DNA of 58,902 bases, from positions 1 through 58,902 of the IMG/VR virus record IMGVR_UViG_3300020200_000033; one strand, written 5' to 3'. The notes beneath the pieces were generated by a model. That model was not told the DNA's origin and made no database searches. It saw only the letters and a list, made by a program, of their open reading frames with translations. The position numbers and the translations under genes were made by a program. The stretch is from a virus. Below, piece by piece: positions 20,253 through 29,058 of the stretch (positions within the stretch are counted from its first letter, which is position 1; the number at the start of each line of letters is the position of its first letter).

Positions 20253-21843
20253 AACATTTGGTTCACTATTTGCTGGCATTGGTGGATTTGATTTGGGTAT
20301 GGAGCAGGCTGGTTGGGATTGCCAATGGCAAGTGGAGTGGGAAAAACACTGCCAATCAGTTTTGCAAAGGCACTGGCCTAGTGTTCCAAAATATTTAGAT
20401 GTAAAAGATGTTGATGGGGGAAAGATAGCCCCGGTAGATTGCATTGTTTTTGGCTCCCCCTGTCAGGACTTATCGGTTGCCGGTAAGGGTGGAGGTCTTG
20501 AAGGTGAAAGATCAAGTTTATTTCATGAAGCAATTAGGATAATAAAGGAGATGAGAAATGCAACTGGAAATCAATTTCCAAAGTGGTCAGTCTGGGAAAA
20601 TGTCCCAGGAGCCCTCACAAGTAATAATGGGAGAGACTTCGGGAAAGTCCTTGATGAAATGGCAAACATCGGGGCATTGGTCCTTGAATGGCACATCTTG
20701 GATGCACAATGGTTCGGAGTCGCCCAGCGCAGAAGAAGAGTCTTTGTGCTTGCTTGTTACGATTCTAGAACCGCTGCAAGATGTGGACAAGAAATATTAC
20801 CTGTCCCCAAAGACAGCAAGGGGAATATTAAACAGGGCAGGAAAAAAAGGAAACGAGTTGCCAGAGAAACTAAAGAAAGCGCTAATAGCCCTGTCCTCTA
20901 TGGTCAATCAGGACACGCAAGATGGGCAGAAGGCGGAGTAACCCTTAATGCTACTGATTATAAAAGACCGGAGCGAAATGTTGTTGCAGAGCCTTTTGTA
21001 AAAGTTAGACGCGCACAAAACACAGAAGATTTTGAAACATGGTCTGAGGGTGGTGTATCTCCAACGCTTAATGCATTTGATAATGGTGGGGAAAGTCGAG
21101 CAACCGTGCTCGTTTTTCAGCCAGGAGTTATGATTCGTCAAGGCGGTGGGGTATCTGAAGATGTAGTGCCTACTCTCAGAGCGGAGCATCACAATGGTGA
21201 TAATTTTCCACATATTGCAGTAGAGCCAATTTCTTTTCATTCAAAACAAGACCCCATTTCTTCTGAAAATGTTTCTCAAACGCTGTATGGGCAAAATGGA
21301 ATCGCTGTTGCTGTGCCACCAATTATTCTTGATGGTACAAGAACAAATGATATTCGTATTTATGACGATCAAATTGCTCCTACTCTTAAACATAGAATGG
21401 GAACTGGTGGAGGTCAAGTACCATTGGTGGGTATAGAACAACCTGTATTGGCTTACGATGGATATAATAATGCCGTTTCTGAGAATATTTATAGAACGCT
21501 TAGGATCGGTATTGATTCTGCAGACCATATTGCAATTCCAATTCAAGGCACAATTATTGGAAGATCGGATACAGCCGGCCCACAAGGCAAAGGATTTGGT
21601 GATGAAAATGATCCATCTTATACATTAGATACAATATCTCAGCATGGCGTAATGACGTCAGATCTTATTTTGAGAAGATTGACTCCGATTGAGTGTGAAA
21701 GACTGATGGGTTTTCCAGATGGGCATACTGAGTTTGCAGCAAGTGGTAAAAAAATAGCAGATACAAATAGATATAAAATGTGTGGCAATGCGGTAGCCAC
21801 ACCTGTAGCAAAATGGATAGGAGAAAAAATTTATGCGATTTAA
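20245..21843 (+). CDS. dcm: C5-cytosine DNA methyltransferase with repeat-rich target region
   Basis: 532 residues. The motifs are in canonical order: I SLFAGIGGFDLGMEQAGW, IV VFGSPCQDLSVAGKG with the catalytic Cys, VI WENVPGAL, VIII GVAQRRRRVFVLA, IX RRLTPIECERLMGFPDG, X RYKMCGNAVATPVA. Between VIII and IX lies an unusually long (~260-residue) target-recognition region with about seven P-T-L repeats (GGVSPTLNAF, VVPTLRAEH, IAPTLKHRM and others). It should methylate cytosines in phage DNA, perhaps against host restriction. Confidence 0.92.
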   Translation: MNKTFGSLFAGIGGFDLGMEQAGWDCQWQVEWEKHCQSVLQRHWPSVPKYLDVKDVDGGKIAPVDCIVFGSPCQDLSVAGKGGGLEGERSSLFHEAIRIIKEMRNATGNQFPKWSVWENVPGALTSNNGRDFGKVLDEMANIGALVLEWHILDAQWFGVAQRRRRVFVLACYDSRTAARCGQEILPVPKDSKGNIKQGRKKRKRVARETKESANSPVLYGQSGHARWAEGGVTLNATDYKRPERNVVAEPFVKVRRAQNTEDFETWSEGGVSPTLNAFDNGGESRATVLVFQPGVMIRQGGGVSEDVVPTLRAEHHNGDNFPHIAVEPISFHSKQDPISSENVSQTLYGQNGIAVAVPPIILDGTRTNDIRIYDDQIAPTLKHRMGTGGGQVPLVGIEQPVLAYDGYNNAVSENIYRTLRIGIDSADHIAIPIQGTIIGRSDTAGPQGKGFGDENDPSYTLDTISQHGVMTSDLILRRLTPIECERLMGFPDGHTEFAASGKKIADTNRYKMCGNAVATPVAKWIGEKIYAI

Positions 21844-21970
21844 ATTTATTTGTGACAGATTATATGGATGGGTTGCGCTTGGCATCACTTTCAATTGGGA
21901 TGATGGTGTATACTTTGGTGTGTACATTGCGAATTGGCTTGTCGGGCTTCAGTTTTATAGAAAGAGATAA
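21833..21970 (+). CDS. Small aromatic-rich hypothetical protein
   Basis: 45 residues beginning MRFKFICDRLYGWVALG. The ATG lies 11 bases inside the methyltransferase end, after GGAGAAAAAAT. Its many Trp, Phe and Tyr residues may give amphipathic or membrane-associated character. The stop is two bases before the next ATG. Not recognised. Confidence 0.5.
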   Translation: MRFKFICDRLYGWVALGITFNWDDGVYFGVYIANWLVGLQFYRKR

Positions 21971-21972
21971 AT

Positions 21973-22293
21973 ATGCCAGATATGATAATTAATAGAGAAA
22001 TTTTGGCTAATCACATGGGTGATAAGGCTGAAGAATTCTTAGAATGCCTAAGAATAGTTGAGGATATTATTGAAAATCCAGATCGATATGTTGGATTTCA
22101 GGCAATTAAATATGCCAATGTTCTTGCTGGATATAGAACACTAATGATTGTAAAATCTCAAATGTATAAGAGAAAATCTACAATGATGTCTGAGCAAGAC
22201 AAATTTGTAAATGATATATGGAAAACCATGTATGAAGCATTAACAGAAAATATAAATGCACTAAAACTAGCAGCAAAAGGAGCAAATAATTAA
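21973..22293 (+). CDS. Hypothetical helical protein
   Basis: 106 residues with nearly all-helical composition (EEFLECLRIVEDIIENPDRY, then IWKTMYEALTENINALKLA). It resembles small phage proteins encoded next to recombination nucleases. The stop overlaps the nuclease start (TAATG). Not recognised. Confidence 0.5.
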   Translation: MPDMIINREILANHMGDKAEEFLECLRIVEDIIENPDRYVGFQAIKYANVLAGYRTLMIVKSQMYKRKSTMMSEQDKFVNDIWKTMYEALTENINALKLAAKGANN

Positions 22294-23036
22294 TGAAATC
22301 ATTAAAGAAATTACGTGAAAAAAAAGAAGATGTCGTACAGGAAGTTGCTGTAGAGATTAGAAAAACGCTTGTTGAGGGCATAGATGAGCATTTAGAAAAA
22401 AGAAATACATCTGTATTTAAACAAATTAGTGGCTTTCATCCAAGTTACACAAACCAATGCACTAGATATTGGTATTATTTGTTTTCTGGGGTTCAAATGA
22501 AGTCGTCGTTCAGTCCTCAGACATATAGAATTTTTGATAATGGACACGGGGTTCACAACAGACTTTACAGTTATTTTAAAGATATGGGAATTTTACTAGA
22601 AGAAGAAATACCTGTAAAATACGATTCTCCGCCAATTGAAGGCACAGCAGATGGTATTATAGAATGGGGTGGTCGGAAGCTCATTGAATTGAAGTCAATT
22701 AGTTCCGAAGGCTTCCACTATAGAAAACTTTATAACAAACCAAAAGACGAGCATTATAGACAGGCTCAAATTTACATGAAATGTTTAGATCTCGATTCAG
22801 GGTATGTGATTTATGAAAACAAAAATAATCAAGAGATTTTATCAATTTACATTGAAAAAGACGAAAAATTTATCACAAAATTATTCAAAAAATATACAGA
22901 AATTTATAACAATTATCTGAATAATCAGATGCCTGAGCGACCATACAAGAGAACGTCGGCAAATTGTAGTTCTTGTGATTTGGCTGCTTTATGTTGGTCG
23001 GAGAATGTACAAGAAGGAAAAGAAGAAGTGTTCTAA
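22293..23036 (+). CDS. PD-(D/E)XK nuclease, Cas4/RecB-like with Fe-S cysteines
   Basis: 247 residues. The nuclease core reads GTADGIIEWGGRKLIELKSI (D, then E-x-K) followed by HYRQAQIYMKCL (the QxxxY element). An early cysteine (TNQCTRYWYY) and a late cluster CSSCDLAALC match the four-cysteine 4Fe-4S lock of Cas4 and AddB-like exonucleases. It likely resects DNA ends for the RecA-like protein. Confidence 0.8.
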   Translation: MKSLKKLREKKEDVVQEVAVEIRKTLVEGIDEHLEKRNTSVFKQISGFHPSYTNQCTRYWYYLFSGVQMKSSFSPQTYRIFDNGHGVHNRLYSYFKDMGILLEEEIPVKYDSPPIEGTADGIIEWGGRKLIELKSISSEGFHYRKLYNKPKDEHYRQAQIYMKCLDLDSGYVIYENKNNQEILSIYIEKDEKFITKLFKKYTEIYNNYLNNQMPERPYKRTSANCSSCDLAALCWSENVQEGKEEVF

Positions 23037-23310
23037 CCCCGAATGCAAGAAGATTTTCATAGCAAGAGTATACAACGCTGTCTACTGCTCCCCAGAGTGT
23101 AGAAGGGTTGTTACAAATAAAAATCTTCTTGCAAGTTATTATGAAAAGAAGGATAACAAAAATAAAAAACGAGTCTGCAAAACGCCAAATTGTGGAACGA
23201 TTCTTTCTCGTTACAATAAAGAAAAAATTTGTGAAAGCTGTAAAAGGGAAAGATATGTCAAACGCCTCATGTCGTGGGGATGGTCGGAGAAACAGGCTCG
23301 CGGTCAGTAA
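23005..23310 (+). CDS. Zinc-finger protein
   Basis: 101 residues from ATG 23005 (GGAGA just upstream), overlapping the nuclease end. Three cysteine pairs or groups (CSNPECKK, YCSPECRR, CKTPNCGT, ICESCKRE) suggest two zinc ribbons, with basic residues between them. It could bind DNA or a replication partner. It ends two bases before the next ATG. Confidence 0.6.
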   Translation: MYKKEKKKCSNPECKKIFIARVYNAVYCSPECRRVVTNKNLLASYYEKKDNKNKKRVCKTPNCGTILSRYNKEKICESCKRERYVKRLMSWGWSEKQARGQ

Positions 23311-23312
23311 AT

Positions 23313-23909
23313 ATGACAATTGGGAATCTTGTGGCATCAGTTAAGAATTCTAGGATTATAGCAATTGATCCCGCCTCTCATTCTTTAGCTTGGGTCATTT
23401 ATGATATAAAATCATCCAAGATATCTATTTTTGATTGCGGTAAAATTAATTATAAAGAGTGCAGGGGTGCGTCAGCAAAGTTTACTGTTATTGATAAAGA
23501 GCTTAAAGATATTTATAAAAAATATAAACCAAGAATTGGCATAATTGAGCAATCAATTTATGTGCAAAATTTTGAAACAAGTAGAATAATTTCTTACATT
23601 ATAGGATACTCCTGGGGTGTGCTAAATAACTTTGGTTGCCAAATTACAGATGTTAATCCATTAGTTTGGAAATCTGGCATTGGATATAAAAATTTAAACA
23701 AGAAGGAGCAGGAAATTATTGCCAATGACGGACAAAAGGGTTCTCTTGCAATAAAATTAAAAAAAGAAAGGAAGCGCCGGGTGCAGGAAATTGTAAAAAA
23801 TTACTTCACCGATATGCCGGAATATCTTAAGGATGATGATATCATAGATGCAGCAGGAATTGGTCTTTGGTACTGTAAAAAGGTTTTGGAGGAATCAAAT
23901 GCAAAGTGA
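23313..23909 (+). CDS. RuvC-like Holliday junction resolvase
   Basis: 198 residues from ATG 23313, two bases after the previous stop. The RuvC acidic residues are in place: IIAIDPASHSLAW (Asp), IGIIEQSIYVQ (Glu), and YLKDDDIIDAAGIGLWY (Asp pair). The fold is RNase H-like; the enzyme should cut branched DNA before packaging. The overlap with the next gene is 11 bases. Confidence 0.8.
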   Translation: MTIGNLVASVKNSRIIAIDPASHSLAWVIYDIKSSKISIFDCGKINYKECRGASAKFTVIDKELKDIYKKYKPRIGIIEQSIYVQNFETSRIISYIIGYSWGVLNNFGCQITDVNPLVWKSGIGYKNLNKKEQEIIANDGQKGSLAIKLKKERKRRVQEIVKNYFTDMPEYLKDDDIIDAAGIGLWYCKKVLEESNAK

Positions 23910-24198
23910 ACCTTACAAGGATAAAGCTTTTTTATATGAAATGTATGTCAAAAGAAGGATGAATTTGACAGATATTTGTGCGCATCTTAAAAATACTTAT
24001 AGTATTGAAGTTACCCCGCAGGCAATTTATAACTGGGTAAAGAAATACGATCTTCTTAAATTTAGAGGCAAGGGCAGAAATTTGTCTGCAACGAGCATGA
24101 GAAGACCCCAATCCGCCGCTCAGAGGGCTGCTAATGAGCGCAAAAGGGAGATTCAAAAAAGAGTAAGGCAAAGAAGAAAGGAAATTAAGGGACGATGA
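23899..24198 (+). CDS. Helix-turn-helix protein
   Basis: 99 residues from ATG 23899, with GGAGG six bases upstream. Residues 10-60 look like a homeodomain-like or transposase-type HTH (YEMYVKRRMNLTDICAHL, then VTPQAIYNWVKKYDLL). A strongly basic tail (RKREIQKRVRQRRKEI) follows. It is a possible DNA-binding regulator or terminase partner. It overlaps the next start (ATGA). Confidence 0.65.
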   Translation: MQSEPYKDKAFLYEMYVKRRMNLTDICAHLKNTYSIEVTPQAIYNWVKKYDLLKFRGKGRNLSATSMRRPQSAAQRAANERKREIQKRVRQRRKEIKGR

Positions 24199-24962
24199 AA
24201 TCAATGAGAAGAAGCGTTAGCGTAAAAGATATTACAAGTTTTGCAACTCTAGACATGATTTATAATCAAATTAGAGTGATTGAGGCAAAACAAAATGCAA
24301 CTCAATATAAATGCTTAGGTTCCGGAAATTGCTGCCGAATTGGACTAACCATTCACATGGCAGAGTGTGCAAATATTGCATTTAGCCTGCGTCAACAATA
24401 TTACTTAACATATGAAGATAAGGGCCAGCAAGTTGCTGATGATTGGATGGAAGGAGTAGTCAATAGTCTTAAGGAAGCAATGTACGATGCCGACTGGGAG
24501 CCGGGTGGAGAAACTAAAAGACATTGTGCTTTTTATAAGGGTGGATGCACGATTTATCGCTACAGACCGATGGTTTGTAGAACATTCGGAACAGTAACGC
24601 ATGTTGATGACTATTGCCCCAGAATTAGAAATGCCAATGGGAACATTGATTATTTTGCTGGCGATGGCGTTAAAAAAATAATTAGGGCTTTTCAAGATTT
24701 TTTAAAGGAGTATTCTTCCGATAAAGATCAGGGATATACTATGGTGGTTTATATGCCACTGGGGGTCTTAAGTTTCCTCTTGACCGACGAGGAGTTGATT
24801 GAATTAGAAAAAACAACAGATTCAAAATTTTGGATGGGAGTCGAGGGCTGGTTTAATTACAGAGTGCAGTACATCAAGATGCATGGATATGAATATGATA
24901 GACTAGATAGGGAAGCAAAGGCTGTTAAGTTGGAGTTAAGATTCCCCAAAGAAGAGGAATAA
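24195..24962 (+). CDS. YkgJ-like cysteine-cluster protein
   Basis: 255 residues. The cysteines CLGSGNCCRIG, then CAFYKGGCTIYRYRPMVCRTFG fit the YkgJ (UPF0153) pattern, thought to bind iron-sulfur or zinc. The biochemical role of this family is unclear. It lies between the HTH protein and the TerS-like gene and ends one base before the latter. Confidence 0.7.
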   Translation: MKSMRRSVSVKDITSFATLDMIYNQIRVIEAKQNATQYKCLGSGNCCRIGLTIHMAECANIAFSLRQQYYLTYEDKGQQVADDWMEGVVNSLKEAMYDADWEPGGETKRHCAFYKGGCTIYRYRPMVCRTFGTVTHVDDYCPRIRNANGNIDYFAGDGVKKIIRAFQDFLKEYSSDKDQGYTMVVYMPLGVLSFLLTDEELIELEKTTDSKFWMGVEGWFNYRVQYIKMHGYEYDRLDREAKAVKLELRFPKEEE

Positions 24963-25538
24963 ATGACAGATGTTGAACCAGTGGTGGGTGCAGAGATAGT
25001 TCCTGCTGAAAAAACTATTATTGATGAACTGGCTGATATTGAGCAGGCCGGGTTGCTTCATGTAAAAGGTTATTCTTTTCACGAAATTAGTTCTTTAATG
25101 AACGCGCCACTTGAGCGCACTAAAGAAATGATTGGTGAATATAGAAAAATATTAAATAGACAGGCAGAGATTGACCCATACTTTCTTGAAAAGATACAAT
25201 TCAATACAATCAAGGCTTTGCAAGAATTTGATCAACTGAGCAAAGAAGCGTGGGAAACAATAAATATTGCAACAGATCACGGCATGGTTCCTGCAAGAAT
25301 ACAAGCAATTAAGTTAGCCGGGGAAATTGCAACCAAAAAAGCCCAGCTGCATAAGTTAATGGGTGGTAATCAAGCTGATGCCCAATACATTTCTAGAATG
25401 CAAAAGGCTGAAAATGTAAATCAAATCCTATCTAAAATCTTGAGAGATGTGATTGCTAAACATCCGCAAATTGCTGAGGAGGTCCGCCGAGAGTTGGAGA
25501 TTGCCTTTGAGATTATGGATGTCAGCGGGGCCGACTAA
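24963..25538 (+). CDS. Putative terminase small subunit-like protein
   Basis: 191 residues. An HTH-like segment near residue 40 (GYSFHEISSLMNAPLERTKE) and a long helical middle (IQAIKLAGEIATKKAQLHKL) resemble small terminase subunits. It lies 190 bases before TerL. It might instead be a general regulator; the call rests mostly on neighbourhood. Confidence 0.5.
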   Translation: MTDVEPVVGAEIVPAEKTIIDELADIEQAGLLHVKGYSFHEISSLMNAPLERTKEMIGEYRKILNRQAEIDPYFLEKIQFNTIKALQEFDQLSKEAWETINIATDHGMVPARIQAIKLAGEIATKKAQLHKLMGGNQADAQYISRMQKAENVNQILSKILRDVIAKHPQIAEEVRRELEIAFEIMDVSGAD

Positions 25539-25726
25539 AGAGACGGAAAAAAGTTTACATAAAGAGACGGAAAATGTCCCACATAAAGGTGTAAATTGCT
25601 TACTTAGATAGCCCTATTCTTTGATTTGTAAACTTGCGTGCGCGTAAGATTTCAAGTTTGTAATGTTACACGGGGGTAACATTACATCCGGGTAAGCTTT
25701 CATAGTGTATAATAGATTAGCACATT
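25537..25726. promoter_or_regulatory. Regulatory gap before terminase: CATAAAGAGACGG repeats and operator pair
   Basis: This 188-base gap holds two copies of TAAAGAGACGGAAAA (25537 and 25561), a further CATAAAGG (25583), and two palindromes six bases apart: GTAATGTTAC (25660-25669) and GTAACATTAC (25676-25685). It ends in the TerL promoter. The same words recur at 50.7 kb and throughout 51-58.7 kb. Confidence 0.65.
25708..25713 (+). promoter_or_regulatory. TerL promoter -10 (TATAAT)
   Basis: A consensus TATAAT 13 bases before the TerL ATG. The transcript would start near 25720, leaving a leader of only ~7 bases without a clear ribosome-binding site. No good -35 is visible; the paired palindromes end 22 bases upstream, where an activator or repressor could act. 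Confidence 0.6.
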
Positions 25727-27457
25727 ATGTCGGATTTTGTTGGGCTAAATTTAGAATTTAATGATTTTGATCGTCTTTTGCGTCAAGACGATCTTATTGA
25801 AACGCCTGTGCCAGTTCAAATATTTGTTCAGGATAAAAAATATTTAGGATTACCACCTTTATCGGATATACAGGAAGAAATTGTAAAACACAGTACGCAA
25901 ATATTTAAAGAAAAGACACTGCTATCTATACACGGGGAGAAAGTAGGGCGTGAGTATTATGAAAAATATACTGCTAATGAAGTTATTTGCATGCTGGGTA
26001 AGGGTTCAGGAAAAGATCATTGTTCAAGAATTTCAATCGCTTATACATCATACCTACTCCATTGTTTAAGGGATCCTCTAAATTATTTTGGCAAAGCCCA
26101 CGGAGTATATATCGATATTCTAAATCTTGCCGTAAATGCACAGCAAGCGCAAAGGGTTTTTTTTGAGCCATTGAAAAATCTTTTGTTACAATCTCCATAC
26201 TTTAATGAAGTAGGATTTGAGCCAAGAGTTTCAGAAATATTTTTCTTTTCAAGACCAGTAAGATGTTTCTCAGGTCACTCTGAAAGTGAAGGTTGGGAAG
26301 GATATGAAGTATTAACTGTGGTATTGGATGAGATTGCTGCATTCAAAACAGATGCGGAATTAAAAGGGGAAATTAGATCAAAAGGCTCTGCTTCAGCGAT
26401 TTATAATATGAGTAAGCTATCTGTTATGTCACGCTTCCCAGAAGTCGGTAAAGTAATTCTTTTGTCATTCCCTAGATATAGAGGTGACTTTATTGAACAA
26501 CGTTATTATGGGGCTCGAGAAAAACAAGAACCAAAAACTTGGTTTATAAAAGCTGCTACGTGGGAAGTGAATCCAACGATTACGAGAGAGCAATTAGAAT
26601 CAGAATATATTAGAAATCCAGTTGAGGCAGCAGCAAGATTTGAATGTAATCCACCAAATATGGAAGATGCATACTTTAGAGATCCAGATTTAGTTAGAAA
26701 AGCTTTTACATATGGTGAAGATCCAACTAATGAAGATGGTACATTTAAAAAATGGTTTAATAGCACAGATCAGCATATTAGATTTATTCATGTTGACTTA
26801 GCTCTTAAAAGAGACAGAGCTGCATTAGCATTAGTCCATTCTCCCGGATTAAAAGAAGTCAAGACTCTAAATGGTTCAGAAAAACTTCCAGTAGTAAATG
26901 TTGATCTTGTTTATTCTTGGGAGGCCGGTATGAATCAAGAAATTAATTTTTCTGCAATTCGACAATTAATTATTGATTTATGTAAAAAATTTGATGTGGC
27001 TAAAGTTACATTTGACAGGTGGCAATCTATTGAAATGATACAAAGCCTGCGATCATTGTCCATAAACGCTGATTTTCATAGCGTTAAAAAAACAGATTAT
27101 GATACTCTAACATCTGCTATTTATGATGGTCGATTGCGTGGGTATTGGAATGAATTATTAGTTGAGGAAGAACTTCTAAAATTACGTCTGTTTTCAAATA
27201 ACAAAATAGATCACCCAACATCTGGGTCAAAAGATTTGGCCGACGCTATCGCTGGGTCTGTTTATAATTGCATAGAAAATATTTCGGTAAACACCGAGAT
27301 CGAAATTGAATTTTTAAAGCCGGATAAATTTTATGAAATAGATGAGGAAATGCCCGAATTTGGAACTGTTTCAATGTATAATGGTTCTACGGGAAAATTT
27401 GAGCGGGGATTTTCCAAAGGAAAATCGGAGGCGAATAAATGGCTGGAAACCCTATAG
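25727..27457 (+). CDS. terL: Terminase large subunit
   Basis: 576 residues. The ATPase half has a Walker A-like MLGKGSGKDHCSRIS (~residue 90) and Walker B VVLDEIAAFKT. The nuclease half has HVDLALKRDRAALALVH, VDLVYSWEAG, and a late acidic motif SKDLADAIAG. It is the motor and nuclease that packages DNA into proheads. Unlike its neighbours it has its own promoter region. Confidence 0.88.
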   Translation: MSDFVGLNLEFNDFDRLLRQDDLIETPVPVQIFVQDKKYLGLPPLSDIQEEIVKHSTQIFKEKTLLSIHGEKVGREYYEKYTANEVICMLGKGSGKDHCSRISIAYTSYLLHCLRDPLNYFGKAHGVYIDILNLAVNAQQAQRVFFEPLKNLLLQSPYFNEVGFEPRVSEIFFFSRPVRCFSGHSESEGWEGYEVLTVVLDEIAAFKTDAELKGEIRSKGSASAIYNMSKLSVMSRFPEVGKVILLSFPRYRGDFIEQRYYGAREKQEPKTWFIKAATWEVNPTITREQLESEYIRNPVEAAARFECNPPNMEDAYFRDPDLVRKAFTYGEDPTNEDGTFKKWFNSTDQHIRFIHVDLALKRDRAALALVHSPGLKEVKTLNGSEKLPVVNVDLVYSWEAGMNQEINFSAIRQLIIDLCKKFDVAKVTFDRWQSIEMIQSLRSLSINADFHSVKKTDYDTLTSAIYDGRLRGYWNELLVEEELLKLRLFSNNKIDHPTSGSKDLADAIAGSVYNCIENISVNTEIEIEFLKPDKFYEIDEEMPEFGTVSMYNGSTGKFERGFSKGKSEANKWLETL

Positions 27458-27618
27458 AAGATGTTCAGGCGACACCTGAGGAAATTGCTGTCGTATTGTC
27501 TGGTGAATTGCAGAAGGCTCTTCTTCAGTTGGTTGCGTTAAAAATTGAAAATGACAAACTCCATCAAAAACTGAAGGAACTGACCGAAAATACGAGCAAG
27601 CCTTCTACAAAATTTTAA
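27439..27618 (+). CDS. Small coiled-coil-like protein
   Basis: 59 residues, overlapping the TerL end by 19 bases, with CGGAGGCG nine bases before ATG 27439. Leu-rich heptads run through ELQKALLQLVALKIENDKL. It may be a packaging accessory factor, by position only. Confidence 0.5.
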   Translation: MAGNPIEDVQATPEEIAVVLSGELQKALLQLVALKIENDKLHQKLKELTENTSKPSTKF

Positions 27619-27735
27619 ATTTTTTTTAAAAAAAAATTGTTTTGCCCCTGTTTTGGGTCTGGCGTGTGCTACTGTTCTTCTTGCTGGCATTCCGTCAGTG
27701 AAATAAAAAACCAACATCAAAGTATGGAGAAAAAT

Positions 27736-28062
27736 ATGGCAATCAAAATGAATAAGGTTGATAGTTTTCCTGAAATTACAAGGTCAGGAAGACAGTCTGA
27801 GGATTTGCAAACAATTGTTAATGCTTTGCATGAATCAGCAACTAGTGGACAAAAATTTAGCCTAAATGTTGAGCCGGGTAATCCGTATAACTCAATGCAA
27901 CAGAGAATTCGTGCGCAGGCTAAAAAGTATGGATACAAGATTATCATCAGATATGATGCGGCTACAAAGACGCTTTTCTTTAAGGCTAATCGTGGTGGTA
28001 ATACTTCACTTCCAACGGTTGATGTTAAGAACAAGGTTAGCACCGCCGTAAAGTCCAAGTAA
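27736..28062 (+). CDS. Small DNA-binding-like protein, relative of the RGR family
   Basis: 108 residues from ATG 27736 (TATGGAGAAAAAT upstream). The C-terminal half (QQRIRAQAKKYGYKIIIRYD, then TLFFKANRGG) aligns by eye with the end of the 51320, 52364 and 53264 products (SAQIRQLAKKLGMSVAIRW). The FEIVNE...RGRKS segment is replaced by VDSFPEITRSGRQSED. It is a stand-alone unit with its own leader and a strong terminator. It could be a nucleoid-type or regulatory protein (inferred). Confidence 0.6.
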   Translation: MAIKMNKVDSFPEITRSGRQSEDLQTIVNALHESATSGQKFSLNVEPGNPYNSMQQRIRAQAKKYGYKIIIRYDAATKTLFFKANRGGNTSLPTVDVKNKVSTAVKSK

Positions 28063-28094
28063 TCAATCAATAAAAAAAGAAAAAAATTTTTTTG

Positions 28095-28122
28095 AGTGGG
28101 GCGAAAGCCCCACTTTTTTTTT
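28095..28122 (+). terminator. Intrinsic terminator
   Basis: Perfect stem AGTGGGGC / GCCCCACT with a GAAA tetraloop, then eight T. It ends the 27736 unit just before the promoter at 28125. Confidence 0.93.
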
Positions 28123-28124
28123 GC

Positions 28125-28130
28125 TATAAT
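28125..28130 (+). promoter_or_regulatory. Promoter -10 (TATAAT) of a leaderless gene
   Basis: TATAAT directly after the terminator T-run. The next GTG (28137) begins seven bases downstream, where transcription should start, so the mRNA would be leaderless, a common mode in actinobacteria. Confidence 0.7.
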
Positions 28131-28136
28131 GAAAGC

Positions 28137-28979
28137 GTGTTAACAACGGAAGATCAAAATATTGAGATTACGCCCGATCAAATTAAATCGTGGTGTCCTA
28201 TGATTGCGCTACCGTGTTATAATCGTGAATTGACTGAACCATTTATGATGTCGCTAGTTCAGTCAATAATGTACTTTAAGCAAATCGGTATGCGTTTTGC
28301 TATTAGCACCATAAGTGATTCACTAATTAGTCGATCCCGGTGTAATCTTGTTGCCAAGTTTATGGCCAATGAACAGTTTACGCATTTGCTATTTATTGAT
28401 GTTGATCTTAAGTTTAATTATAATGATATATTAAAACTTCTTTGGCATAATAAAGATGTGATTGCGGGAGCTTATCCGGTTAAAGATATTAATTGGGGAA
28501 AGGTTCATAAAATGGTACAGGCTGGTGTGCCAGCAGATAAACTAGCACAAAAAGCAACGCGATTTGTTGTAAATCCAGTTAAAATTGGTCAAAATCAAAT
28601 TGAAACCGATGAGGGCGCACTTTCTGTCTATGATGCGGGGACAGGGTTTATGTTGATAAAAAGAGAAGTCTTTATCAAGATGTTCGAGCACTATCCAGAA
28701 TTAAAATTTAATGACGATACCGGGAGTCTAAAAGATAAAGAAAGGGACTACACATACGCCTTATTCAATTCTTATGTAGATGAGGATCAAAAAAGATTTT
28801 TATCTGAGGATTACGGATTTTGTCGTTATTGGCAAAAGATGGGTGGCAAAGTTTGGGTTGATCCCGCTGTTGAGCTTGAGCATTTAGGTTATTTTGTGTA
28901 TAAAGGAAATATGATTGAGTATATTATTGATATTTCCCAAAAGGATTTGGAAAATGAGAATGCCATAAAGTCCACATAA
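28137..28979 (+). CDS. Glycosyltransferase (family 2-like), leaderless GTG start
   Basis: 280 residues. PMIALPCYNRELTEPFMMSL begins a GT-A fold; FTHLLFIDVDLKFNYNDILKL carries the DxD-type metal site. YDAGTGFMLIKREVF and FLSEDYGFCRYW match the acceptor region of GT2-like phage enzymes. A start further upstream would lie inside the terminator. It may modify DNA, tail proteins or host glycans together with the enzyme at 17691. Confidence 0.75.
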   Translation: MLTTEDQNIEITPDQIKSWCPMIALPCYNRELTEPFMMSLVQSIMYFKQIGMRFAISTISDSLISRSRCNLVAKFMANEQFTHLLFIDVDLKFNYNDILKLLWHNKDVIAGAYPVKDINWGKVHKMVQAGVPADKLAQKATRFVVNPVKIGQNQIETDEGALSVYDAGTGFMLIKREVFIKMFEHYPELKFNDDTGSLKDKERDYTYALFNSYVDEDQKRFLSEDYGFCRYWQKMGGKVWVDPAVELEHLGYFVYKGNMIEYIIDISQKDLENENAIKST

Positions 28980-29030
28980 GGCTTTGATAAATATATTAAA
29001 ATTTGCTAAAAAATTGGCTAAACGCCAAAC

Positions 29031-29058
29031 GTATTATTACAAAGCTGTATTATTACAC
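29031..29058. repeat. Two GTATTATTAC palindrome variants
   Basis: GTATTATTAC occurs at about 29031 and again about 18 bases on, directly before the terminator at 29058. These are variants of the GTAANNTTAC element of the right arm. Confidence 0.55.

Noticed and set aside
20587-21927. Several leftward open frames opposite the cytosine methyltransferase gene
   Set aside because: They are antisense shadows of a gene with all canonical motifs; no ribosome-binding sites or protein motifs support them.
28092-28136. Start of the glycosyltransferase upstream of 28137
   Set aside because: Those codons lie in the terminator hairpin and the -10 element.
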